This document shows positions 17,089 through 23,705 of a stretch of DNA of 27,540 nucleotides, one piece after another; position 1 is the first letter of the stretch, and each line of letters opens with the position of its first letter. Origin of the DNA: an uncultured Dyadobacter sp. (lineage in GTDB: Bacteria > Bacteroidota > Bacteroidia > Cytophagales > Spirosomataceae). Location: assembly GCF_946482605.1 (NCBI RefSeq), contig NZ_CAMLSE010000059.1, positions 1 to 27,540 of the forward strand. Reading direction: 5' to 3'. The position numbers were made by a program, and so were the translations under genes. The notes beneath the pieces are model-generated. The model did no database searches. It was not told the DNA's origin and saw only the letters and a program-made list of their open reading frames with translations.

Positions 17089-17121
17089 AAAGAGGCAGGC
17101 CATTTGGCCTGCCTCTTTGTT
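17089..17121 (+). terminator. Intrinsic terminator after susCD
   Basis: A perfect 13-bp stem, AAAGAGGCAGGCC (17089-17101) against GGCCTGCCTCTTT (17106-17118) with loop ATTT, is followed by GTTTG. It ends the susCD operon 25 bp after the susD stop and is nearly symmetric. It may also slow transcripts coming from argH and the redoxin gene on the other strand. Confidence 0.88.
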
Positions 17122-17152
17122 TGTACATGTGTATCCTGATTGCAAAGAGAGA

Positions 17153-17686
17153 TCACTGATTAATCAAACACCCAATTGCCTCCGTTCTGCTTTTGACAAC
17201 CATTTCTCCATTTAATACGGCGTCAATAGCATTTCTCAGGTATAGCTCGGTAGCCTTCGCTCTGTTTTTCCCCAGTGCATAATACCAGTTATCGATCGCT
17301 CCCCGGTACAGTATTTCCCCATTTGCATTGATGAGTATCGCTTCGGGCATGGTGATGGCCTGGTAGCGCTTCACTTTACGTAATTCCGGGTCCTGATAGC
17401 CGGGAATGGTGGTTTGGTATTTGAGCAAAAATCGACGGATGTCTTCCCTTTTAACCGTCGGGACTGGGAAGACTGCTTCAAACGCAACGCCTTTTTTGGA
17501 ATAATCCGTGTGAATGCTTTTGATCTCGCGCATGTAGGCATTCGAAACCGGGCACTCGGGATCGAGGAAGAAGATGACTTTGAGGTTACCCGGTCCGGCA
17601 TGGGCGGGACGGTGCGTGCTGGTAGCCGAAATAAGGCTAAGAGTAATGCAGCACAACGTCCAGACGATGGCGGACCGGGTTTTCAT
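17153..17686 (-). CDS. Exported single-Cys redoxin / thioredoxin-fold protein
   Basis: The 177-residue protein has a signal sequence (about 1-30, ending PAHA) and a short thioredoxin fold. The active-site region reads FFLDPECPVSNAYMREI: C45 is followed by P-V-S rather than the usual C-x-x-C, so a second redox cysteine is missing there. The other cysteine of the mature protein is C173 in the C-terminal EAIGCLIN. The cis-proline region (AITMPEAILINANGEILYRG) is intact. The DxxCPVSN site together with RGAIDN and the final GC-x-I resembles redoxin domains that I recall next to or fused with PHM-like copper monooxygenases in Planctomycetes and Acidobacteria. That suggests a link to the enzyme at 5770-7098, but this is inference from memory. 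It starts 5 bp after argH and is probably co-transcribed with it. Confidence 0.8.
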   Translation of the reverse strand: MKTRSAIVWTLCCITLSLISATSTHRPAHAGPGNLKVIFFLDPECPVSNAYMREIKSIHTDYSKKGVAFEAVFPVPTVKREDIRRFLLKYQTTIPGYQDPELRKVKRYQAITMPEAILINANGEILYRGAIDNWYYALGKNRAKATELYLRNAIDAVLNGEMVVKSRTEAIGCLINQ

Positions 17687-17691
17687 GGTAT

Positions 17692-19026
17692 TTATTTTAA
17701 TAATGCTTCCAAAGCGGTGGATATCCTCTCATACCCGAATGCCGCTATTTCCAGCTCCATTCGTGCACGAATAGCGTCCGTCTGCAAATTCCCGATACTT
17801 CCCTCGTGGCTATGTTTCAATGCCCGCGGCGCAACATAGCTGCCATCACCGATTTCGGCCCCAACCTGCTTGTAAGCATCACGGAACGGTACACCCGCGA
17901 TCACGAGCTCATTCACACGTTCGACGCTGAAAAGCAGGTCGTATTTCGGATCGTCGAGCAGGTTTTGCTTCACTTTCAAATGTTCGAGCATAAACGCGGC
18001 GATGTCGAGGCAATCGAGGATCTCATCGAATGCAGGCATCAGGATTTCTTTCAGCAGCTGCATATCGCGGTGGTAGCCGGATGGCAGGTTGCTGAGAACC
18101 AGCGTTACCTCCATGGGAAGGGCTTTCATGCGGTTGGTCTTGGCACGGAGCAGCTCGGCAACGTCCGGGTTCTTTTTGTGCGGCATAATGCTGCTGCCCG
18201 TCGTAAGGTCGTCCGGCAAGACGATAAACCCAAAATTCTGACTGTTGTAAAGGCAAACGTCCATCGCCAGCCGGGAAACCGTTGCGGCCAGCGAAGCGAT
18301 CGCGCTCAATGCAGCCTGTTCGGTCCGGCCGCGGCTCATCTGTGCGTACACCACATTGTGATGCATGCCTTCGAAGCCCAGCAGTTCGGTGGTAAGCTGG
18401 CGATCGAGCGGGAACGACGATCCGTAGCCAGCTCCGGAGCCTAGCGGGTTACGATTGGCGAGGCGGTAGGCTGCATTCAGCTGGATCACGTCGTCGATCA
18501 GTCCCTCTGCATAGGCCCCAAACCATAGCCCGAAGGAAGAGGGCATGGCGATCTGTAAATGCGTGTAGCCTGGTAACAGATCATTTTTATGTTCTTCCGA
18601 TTTGCGGGCAAGCACATCGAAAAGCTTCCCGGTAGCCTGAACGACTTCAAACAACCGCGCACGAGTGTAAAGCTTCATATCCACGAGCACCTGATCGTTG
18701 CGCGAACGTCCGCTATGGATCTTTTTGCCTGTATCGCCCAGCTTGCGGGTCAGCAGCAACTCTACCTGCGAATGCACGTCCTCGATGCCGTCTTCGATTA
18801 CGAATTCGCCGGCCTGAGTTTGCTGGTAAATGGCTTTCAGTTCGGTTTTAAGGGCTGAAAGGTCATCGGCTGTAAGCAAGCCGATGGTTTCCAGCATGGT
18901 GGCATGCGCTATATTTCCGAGCACGTCGAATTCGGCCAGGTGCAGGTCCATTTCGCGGTCCCGCCCGACTGTGAAGCGCTCAATTTTTTCAGAAGTGACA
19001 GTATTTTCCTTTTGCCAGAGTTTCAA
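17692..19026 (-). CDS. argH: Argininosuccinate lyase
   Basis: The protein catalyses the last step of arginine synthesis, splitting argininosuccinate into arginine and fumarate in the cytoplasm. Its 444 residues are close to the usual length. Fumarase/aspartase superfamily motifs are complete: EDVHSQVE (82-89), SGRSRNDQV (105-113), GYTHLQIAMP (153-162, with catalytic T155-H156) and the signature GSSIMPHKKNPDVAELLRAK (277-296) with the catalytic serine loop. The ATG at 19024-19026 fits the N-terminal MKLWQK start of relatives and lies about 40 bp after a TAnnTTTG element. The exported redoxin follows 5 bp downstream. The pathway partner argB is 12 kb away, so the arginine genes are scattered. 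Confidence 0.95.
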   Translation of the reverse strand: MKLWQKENTVTSEKIERFTVGRDREMDLHLAEFDVLGNIAHATMLETIGLLTADDLSALKTELKAIYQQTQAGEFVIEDGIEDVHSQVELLLTRKLGDTGKKIHSGRSRNDQVLVDMKLYTRARLFEVVQATGKLFDVLARKSEEHKNDLLPGYTHLQIAMPSSFGLWFGAYAEGLIDDVIQLNAAYRLANRNPLGSGAGYGSSFPLDRQLTTELLGFEGMHHNVVYAQMSRGRTEQAALSAIASLAATVSRLAMDVCLYNSQNFGFIVLPDDLTTGSSIMPHKKNPDVAELLRAKTNRMKALPMEVTLVLSNLPSGYHRDMQLLKEILMPAFDEILDCLDIAAFMLEHLKVKQNLLDDPKYDLLFSVERVNELVIAGVPFRDAYKQVGAEIGDGSYVAPRALKHSHEGSIGNLQTDAIRARMELEIAAFGYERISTALEALLK

Positions 19027-19066
19027 AATGCAGGATTGTAAAATTTATGAATTTAAAATTTCACTA

Positions 19067-19074
19067 CAAATTTA
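19067..19074 (-). promoter_or_regulatory. Probable -7 promoter element for argH
   Basis: On the minus strand this reads TAAATTTG, a match to TAnnTTTG, 40 bp before the argH start codon. The REP palindrome at 19095-19114 begins only 21 bp upstream of it, overlapping the place where a -33 element would lie. Confidence 0.55.
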
Positions 19075-19094
19075 GCATCATTAGCTTACCTTTT

Positions 19095-19114
19095 CCGTCA
19101 TCTTAAGATGACGG
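19095..19114. repeat. REP palindrome 1 (upstream of the RAYT gene)
   Basis: A perfect 20-bp palindrome with ends CCGTC/GACGG and centre CTTAAG. It is the left of three related palindromes around the transposase gene, and it lies in the argH promoter region. Confidence 0.8.
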
Positions 19115-19224
19115 CCAGTGGTTTTTTTGTGGGCGATACTTTTTTGTTTGTTACTAAATGTGGGGTTTTGCGTATCAAGGATACCGCAGTGGTTTATTGT
19201 TGAATGCGTTTTAATCTTAATGGT

Positions 19225-19653
19225 ATGAGCTGGACTCGTCTTTGGATCCATGTTGTTTTTTCTACGAAGTATCGCGCGCCTGTATTGCGGGATGAGATTC
19301 GGATGAAGGTGTTTATGCATATTAAGGAATATGCCGAATCGAAAGGCATCCAGGTAGATGTGGTAAATGGCCATCTGGATCACGCGCATTGCCTGATTTG
19401 CCTTGGCCGGGAGCAAACGATTGCAGATGTTATGAAGATCGTAAAAGGAGAGTCTTCTTATTGGATTAATAAAAACAAACTGACGAAAATGCGGTTTGTC
19501 TGGCAGGATGATTACTGGGCAGTAAGTGTGAGCGAAAGGCACGTATCGCGCGTCCGCAACTACATACTCAGGCAGGAAGAACACCACAAAGGCAAAACCT
19601 TCGATACAGAGATCAACCGGTTTATGGCCAAATACGGCTGGACCGAAAAATAA
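19225..19653 (+). CDS. REP-associated tyrosine transposase (RAYT, IS200-like Y1 family)
   Basis: A protein of 142 residues from the preferred ATG at 19225 (MSWTRLWIHVVFSTKYR, the usual family start); an in-frame ATG at 19204 would add seven residues. It belongs to the HUH single-strand endonucleases: LDHAHCLICL holds the metal-binding H-x-H, and VRNYILRQEEHH holds the catalytic tyrosine on its helix. WQDDYWAVSVSERH between them is typical of the Bacteroidota branch. Such proteins cut and join single-stranded REP hairpins and are often domesticated and single-copy. Three palindromes with shared CCGTC/GACGG ends flank the gene, matching this role. No IS605-type TnpB accompanies it. It lies between argH and the NlpC gene. 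Confidence 0.9.
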   Translation: MSWTRLWIHVVFSTKYRAPVLRDEIRMKVFMHIKEYAESKGIQVDVVNGHLDHAHCLICLGREQTIADVMKIVKGESSYWINKNKLTKMRFVWQDDYWAVSVSERHVSRVRNYILRQEEHHKGKTFDTEINRFMAKYGWTEK

Positions 19654-19660
19654 TCTTGGA

Positions 19661-19680
19661 CCGTCGGCTTCAGCCGACGG
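19661..19680. repeat. REP palindrome 2 (7 bp after the RAYT stop)
   Basis: Stem CCGTCGGCT (19661-19669) pairs with AGCCGACGG (19672-19680) across TC. The outer CCGTC/GACGG matches palindromes 1 and 3. It begins just after the transposase stop codon and is followed by CTGGGGAGGCTGG. As RNA it could also end transposase transcription, though no T-tract follows. Confidence 0.8.
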
Positions 19681-19720
19681 CTGGGGAGGCTGGTGGTAAG
19701 AAAAGAAACGTCCGGTCAAT

Positions 19721-19744
19721 TTCCGTCGACTTAAGTCGACGGAA
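19721..19744. repeat. REP palindrome 3 (overlaps the 3' end of the NlpC gene)
   Basis: A perfect 24-bp palindrome, arms TTCCGTCGACTT and AAGTCGACGGAA, with the same CCGTC...GACGG frame as the other two copies. Its right half encodes, on the minus strand, the last codons P-S-T and stop of the NlpC/P60 protein. Its centre GACTTAAGTC is identical to that of the palindrome at 2444-2473. Confidence 0.82.
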
Positions 19745-20243
19745 GCATTCTTTTAATCGCCACAAATCGCTTGTGGTAATACGTTGCATTCAATAAATCG
19801 TAGCGAATCCCGCCTTTCCATGCAGAGTGGATAAATTTGACGTATCCCGGAGCGACTTCGGTGATGATGCCCACGTGGCCGATACGCTTGCTTTTAGAGC
19901 TGTTACCTTTGAAAAAGATCAGGTCGCCCGGTTTGGCCTCTTCGAGCTCAACGGCCTCTCCATGCTCTGCCTGAGCGGCACTGGAATGGGGCAATGTAAT
20001 ATTCCACTGATTGAAGCAATACCGGACAAATCCGGAGCAGTCAAAACCTTTTTTGGAGGAACCGCCGGAGCGGTAAGGGATATGTAAATGCTTTGTGGCA
20101 AAGCCAACCAGCGATTGGATCGGGTTGAGTGAGTCGGCGGCTACTTCCTGCGCAGGGCGGGCCTGTGCGAAAGACTGATTGCCGAATGTACTGCCTGCAA
20201 ACAAAAGGGCGAAAACGACTAGGGAACGAATCAAAAAATGCAT
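19731..20243 (-). CDS. Exported NlpC/P60-family cell-wall peptidase
   Basis: The 170-residue protein has a signal peptide (1 to about 27, ending QSFAQ) and a single NlpC/P60 papain-like domain. The catalytic triad is visible: C69 in GFDCSGFVRYCF, H123 in RIGHVGII and H139 in KFIHSAWKGG. IPYRSGG before the cysteine and KPGDLIFF between are typical. Such enzymes cut D-Glu-gamma-diaminopimelate bonds in peptidoglycan stem peptides, in the periplasm or at the surface. There is no SH3 or LysM binding domain, so this is a minimal form. The final residues PST and the stop lie inside REP palindrome 3, so the natural C-terminus may have been replaced. The neighbour purM is divergent across a 254-bp gap. 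Confidence 0.92.
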   Translation of the reverse strand: MHFLIRSLVVFALLFAGSTFGNQSFAQARPAQEVAADSLNPIQSLVGFATKHLHIPYRSGGSSKKGFDCSGFVRYCFNQWNITLPHSSAAQAEHGEAVELEEAKPGDLIFFKGNSSKSKRIGHVGIITEVAPGYVKFIHSAWKGGIRYDLLNATYYHKRFVAIKRMLPST

Positions 20244-20451
20244 GAAATTTAAGTGGGTTCAGGGCTTAAAATGGTCAAACAAGAGATTCTATGGTTTTTT
20301 GCTTAATTACCTCAGGTTTGTAAAGCTAACGACTTTTTTGCGGTTGTCTTATTTTAAAAAATGGTTAATTTTTGTAATTATTTGTAAATCATTGATTTCA
20401 ATAAATAAGGGATACTTTCATTAAAGTAAAGGTTTAAGCCCCCTTTTTGCC

Positions 20452-20459
20452 TACTTTTG
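20452..20459 (+). promoter_or_regulatory. Probable -7 promoter element for purM
   Basis: TACTTTTG matches TAnnTTTG and lies 38 bp before the purM ATG. The 254-bp divergent gap to the NlpC gene is AT-rich; apart from this element I see no gene, repeat or clear RNA structure in it. Confidence 0.55.
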
Positions 20460-20497
20460 TGGCAGAATCAGGATAGCTTACTAATCAATACGCTCAG

Positions 20498-21664
20498 ATG
20501 AAAACTACCGACCGTTATCTCCAGCGCGGTGTCTCGGCTTCAAAGGAAGATGTGCATAAGGCCATTGAAAAGATCGACAAAGGACTTTTCCCGAAGGCTT
20601 TCTGCAAAATAGTCCCGGATACGCTGGCAGGCGATCCCGAATATTGCACGATCATGCATGCTGACGGCGCCGGTACCAAAACTTCCCTGGCGTATTTGTA
20701 TTGGAAGGAAACGGGAGATATCTCCGTTTGGAAAGGCATTGCGCAGGACGCTATCGTAATGAATACCGACGATCTTTTGTGCGTCGGCGCCACAGGCCCG
20801 ATGCTCTATTCTTCAACCATCGACCGGAACAAGAACCGCATCCCGGGGGAAGTGATCGCCGAGGTGATCAATGGGGCCGAGGAAGTGCTCGACATGCTGC
20901 GCAGTTACGGGGTTGAGATTTACAGCACCGGCGGTGAAACTGCCGATGTGGGTGACCTCGTGAGAACAGTGACGGTCAACAGCACCGTCATTGCCCGCAT
21001 GAAGCGCTCCGAAGTAGTGGACAATGCCAATATCCAGGCGGGAGACGTGATTGTAGGGCTCGCGTCGTACGGACAGGCTAACTACGAACAGGAATACAAC
21101 GGCGGCATGGGCAGCAATGGCCTGACTTCCGCAAGACACGATATTTTAGGTAAATACCTGACCAAATATTCCGAAAGTTTTGACCCTGAGGTGAGCGAAG
21201 ATCTCATTTATAGCGGCAGCAAAAAACTCACCGACGAAGTAGCAGGTGCACCTTTGAATGTGGGTAAACTAATCCTCTCACCTACACGTACATACGCCCC
21301 CGTAGCCAAGGCATTGCTCGACGAGATGCGGACGCAAATTCATGGCATGGTACATTGCAGTGGCGGAGCTCAGACAAAAATTCTACATTTTGTTGATAAC
21401 CTTCACATTATCAAAGATAACCTGCTGCCGGTACCCCCATTGTTCAGGCTGATCCAGGAAGAAAGTGGTACGAGTTGGCAGGAGATGTATAAAGTGTTCA
21501 ACATGGGTCATCGGCTGGAAATTTACCTGTCAGAAGCAGATGCAGCGAGGGTGATCGAGATCTCCGAATCGTTCGGAATACCCGCTCAGATAATCGGCAG
21601 GGTAGAAGCTTCGGCAGAAAAAAAACTGACCATCAGCAGCGAGCACGGTACGTTCTATTATTAA
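20498..21664 (+). CDS. purM: Phosphoribosylformylglycinamidine cyclo-ligase (AIR synthase)
   Basis: The protein closes the imidazole ring of the purine pathway, converting FGAM and ATP to AIR in the cytoplasm. Its 388 residues fit the slightly long Bacteroidota form. Visible family features are RGVSASKEDVHKAI near the start, MHADGAGTKTSLAY (53-66), the NTDDLLCVGATGP metal/ATP segment (about 89-101), GGETADVGDLV (about 145-155) and the GASYGQ-like GLASYGQANYEQEYNGGMGS. The C-terminal half holds VHCSGGAQTKI and MYKVFNMGHRLEIY. It stands alone, with its own promoter element and a clear terminator, and no other pur gene is in the window. Confidence 0.92.
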   Translation: MKTTDRYLQRGVSASKEDVHKAIEKIDKGLFPKAFCKIVPDTLAGDPEYCTIMHADGAGTKTSLAYLYWKETGDISVWKGIAQDAIVMNTDDLLCVGATGPMLYSSTIDRNKNRIPGEVIAEVINGAEEVLDMLRSYGVEIYSTGGETADVGDLVRTVTVNSTVIARMKRSEVVDNANIQAGDVIVGLASYGQANYEQEYNGGMGSNGLTSARHDILGKYLTKYSESFDPEVSEDLIYSGSKKLTDEVAGAPLNVGKLILSPTRTYAPVAKALLDEMRTQIHGMVHCSGGAQTKILHFVDNLHIIKDNLLPVPPLFRLIQEESGTSWQEMYKVFNMGHRLEIYLSEADAARVIEISESFGIPAQIIGRVEASAEKKLTISSEHGTFYY

Positions 21665-21688
21665 AGATCGGTTACGCTCGTTGCATTG

Positions 21689-21722
21689 AACCTCCGGAGA
21701 TTATTCTACCGGAGGTTTTTTA
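21689..21722 (+). terminator. Intrinsic terminator after purM
   Basis: AACCTCCGG (21689-21697) pairs with CCGGAGGTT (21709-21717) across an 11-base loop, followed by TTTTTA. It begins 24 bp after the purM stop and has the classical stem plus T-tract form. Confidence 0.88.
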
Positions 21723-21819
21723 TTTGGAGCGCTCAGCATTGGTTCGTTTTTAGGCATGGGAATTGTAGTATAATTTCTAATTGAAAGTAGAAATAATGTA
21801 TCTATTTAAATATGTAAAT

Positions 21820-23535
21820 ATGAAACATTTTAACCACTACAAGATGCCGGTGATGAAGGCACTGGTGTTTTATTTCCTGCTGCCCGTTCTGCACCTGCCT
21901 GCGCAGACACCTGAGGTCCGGTTCAATACGACGCCGGTAATATCCGGATTGACATCGGCAATGTCACTGGTGCATGCCGGAGACGCCTCCAACCGAATTT
22001 TTATCGCAGAGCGGGCGGGGATCATCAAGGTGTTTGAACAAGGGGCTCTGGGGACGGCAATCGTTTTTCTGAACATGAACAGTGCGGGGCCGGTCGTGTC
22101 TACCACCGGAGAAGGGGGCTTGCTCAGCGTGGCATTTCATCCCGATTATGCCAACAACGGCTTTTTTTACACCTATTACACCGACACTGCTGGTGACCTT
22201 GTACTTGCAAGGTACACCGCGACCACACCGGCCGGGAATGTGGCCCTGGCATCCACCAGGTTTGAAATTCTGAAAATCCCGCATCCGGTCAACTCGAATC
22301 ACAATGGAGGAGAACTGCATTTCGGAAATGCGGACGGTTACCTGTATTTATCCACCGGGGACGGCGGATCGAGTAATGACCCGGGCCAAAACGGGCAGAA
22401 TAGTGCGACCTTGCTCGGTAAAATACTACGTATCGACATTAATCCGCCCAGCGGATCGGGAGTCAAATATGCGATTCCGCTGGGAAATCCATTTGGTAAT
22501 GAAGTATTTGCGCTGGGGCTGAGGAACCCCTTCCGATGGAGTTTCGACCGTCAAACGAATGCCATGTGGATCGGTGACGTCGGGCAGGGTAGCCGCGAAG
22601 AGGTCAATCGCAGGTCAGCGGCAGCGACTTTGGGAGCAAATTATGGTTGGAGGTGCTTCGAGGGCGATATCCGGACGCCCGGAATCGCTATTACGGAATG
22701 TCCGGATACCGCGGGTTACGTCAAACCAGTTTATAGTTACCAGACAGGCAGTGCAAGGGGCAGGTCTGTGATCGGGGGCGTGGTTTACCGGGGCACAGCC
22801 TGGCCGGCCATGCAGGGCTATTACATCGGTACCGATTATTTTTCAGGGGATATTCACAAAATTAGTGCGAACGGCCTGGTAGCAGATTATCAGACATCTA
22901 CGATTACCGGCGTTACCGACATAGGTGAAGCGGAGTCCGGGGAAATATATGGCGTAACGGGAAGCGCCGTGTATGCCATTGAAGCAGAGCCAGCTCTGCC
23001 GGTAACGTTGGTCAATTTTTCGGGCGCTCCGAGCGCCGAGGGGGTGAAACTATCCTGGCAGACTTCAATGGAGGCAGATTTCAAGGCATTCGAGATCGAA
23101 TACAGCACCGATGCATTGGGCTTCGGGAATGTAGGCATTGTGCCTGGCGCCAATGCCCCAGGAGGAAACAGGTATGGATTTTCGCATACCACTGCATTGA
23201 AAGGGAATTTGTATTACCGCCTCAAAATGGTCGATACGGATGAAAGTTTCAGGTATTCCCGGATGATCACCGTGAGCAGGGATGCGGAAGAAATGAATGA
23301 GAACTTTGTAAGGCCCTCGCTGATCAGCACAAGTACTATGAATTTGCTGATCGAGGAGCCGTTCCAGACCGTGGAGGTGGTCAATACGGGAGGACAGGTA
23401 GTTTTGACAGAAAAAATTGGTGGCAGAAGCGGTCCGGTCAGCATACCATTGCAGGCAACTGTTTCGGGGATTTACATTGTGCGAATGGCCGGGCACGACC
23501 GGATCGTGCAGCAACGAGTGCTTGTTTTGAGGTAG
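21820..23535 (+). CDS. PQQ-dependent sugar dehydrogenase (GSDH family) with T9SS C-terminal domain
   Basis: The frame opens at a TTG (21781), with ATGs at 21796, 21820 and 21844. I choose 21820 because it puts a short basic region before the hydrophobic signal core (ALVFYFLLPVLHLPAQ); the protein is then 571 residues. The first part is a soluble glucose/sorbosone dehydrogenase propeller: GEGGLLSVAFHPDY, NHNGGELHFG (His about 161) and GLRNPFRWSFD (Arg/Asn about 235-236) match the catalytic and PQQ-contacting positions of this family. LLGKILRIDINP and GANYGWRCFEG are further hallmarks. A fibronectin-like module (LPVTLVNFSG... to YYRLKMVD) follows, then a type A T9SS sorting domain ending GIYIVRMAGHDRIVQQRVLV. 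It is therefore probably secreted or surface-anchored and oxidises a sugar-like substrate, which is unknown. Confidence 0.87.
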   Translation: MKHFNHYKMPVMKALVFYFLLPVLHLPAQTPEVRFNTTPVISGLTSAMSLVHAGDASNRIFIAERAGIIKVFEQGALGTAIVFLNMNSAGPVVSTTGEGGLLSVAFHPDYANNGFFYTYYTDTAGDLVLARYTATTPAGNVALASTRFEILKIPHPVNSNHNGGELHFGNADGYLYLSTGDGGSSNDPGQNGQNSATLLGKILRIDINPPSGSGVKYAIPLGNPFGNEVFALGLRNPFRWSFDRQTNAMWIGDVGQGSREEVNRRSAAATLGANYGWRCFEGDIRTPGIAITECPDTAGYVKPVYSYQTGSARGRSVIGGVVYRGTAWPAMQGYYIGTDYFSGDIHKISANGLVADYQTSTITGVTDIGEAESGEIYGVTGSAVYAIEAEPALPVTLVNFSGAPSAEGVKLSWQTSMEADFKAFEIEYSTDALGFGNVGIVPGANAPGGNRYGFSHTTALKGNLYYRLKMVDTDESFRYSRMITVSRDAEEMNENFVRPSLISTSTMNLLIEEPFQTVEVVNTGGQVVLTEKIGGRSGPVSIPLQATVSGIYIVRMAGHDRIVQQRVLVLR

Positions 23536-23614
23536 AAGATGTGATGTCCAAACCTGGACGGATCTGTTCGTAAGCGGACAGGAGGGAATCACTAAATCAT
23601 GCATTGGATTATCC

Positions 23615-23641
23615 AGAGGCCGTTTTTGACGGCCTCTTTTG
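23615..23641 (+). terminator. Intrinsic terminator after the sugar dehydrogenase gene
   Basis: AGAGGCCGT (23615-23623) pairs with ACGGCCTCT (23629-23637) across TTTTG, followed by TTTG. Two smaller hairpins (23546-23559 and 23564-23581) precede it. It lies before the next gene's promoter, which argues that the longer frame running through it is not the real start of that gene. Confidence 0.85.
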
Positions 23642-23652
23642 CTTTGGCAGGC

Positions 23653-23660
23653 TATTTTTG
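23653..23660 (+). promoter_or_regulatory. Probable -7 promoter element for the FtsX-type permease
   Basis: TATTTTTG matches TAnnTTTG, 45 bp before the ATG at 23706 and directly after the preceding terminator. Confidence 0.5.
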
Positions 23661-23705
23661 ATTTGGACAGAAATTATCCATTTCAAAGTTTCAACCTGCC
23701 CGGAT

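Noticed and set aside
17806..18444. Plus-strand frame of 212 codons inside argH
   Set aside because: It is antisense to an argH gene whose active-site motifs are all present.
19225..19653. Complete IS200/IS605 insertion sequence
   Set aside because: There is no TnpB, and the flanks are multiple variant REP palindromes rather than one fixed left and right end, which fits a RAYT better.
19081..19719. A 212-codon minus-strand frame covering the RAYT gene
   Set aside because: It is antisense to a clear HUH transposase, crosses two REP palindromes and shows no domain.
23604..23705. Extended N-terminus of the FtsX permease from a TTG at 23604
   Set aside because: The extra 34 codons run through a terminator hairpin and a promoter element, and family members start at the MIGNYFK-type sequence.
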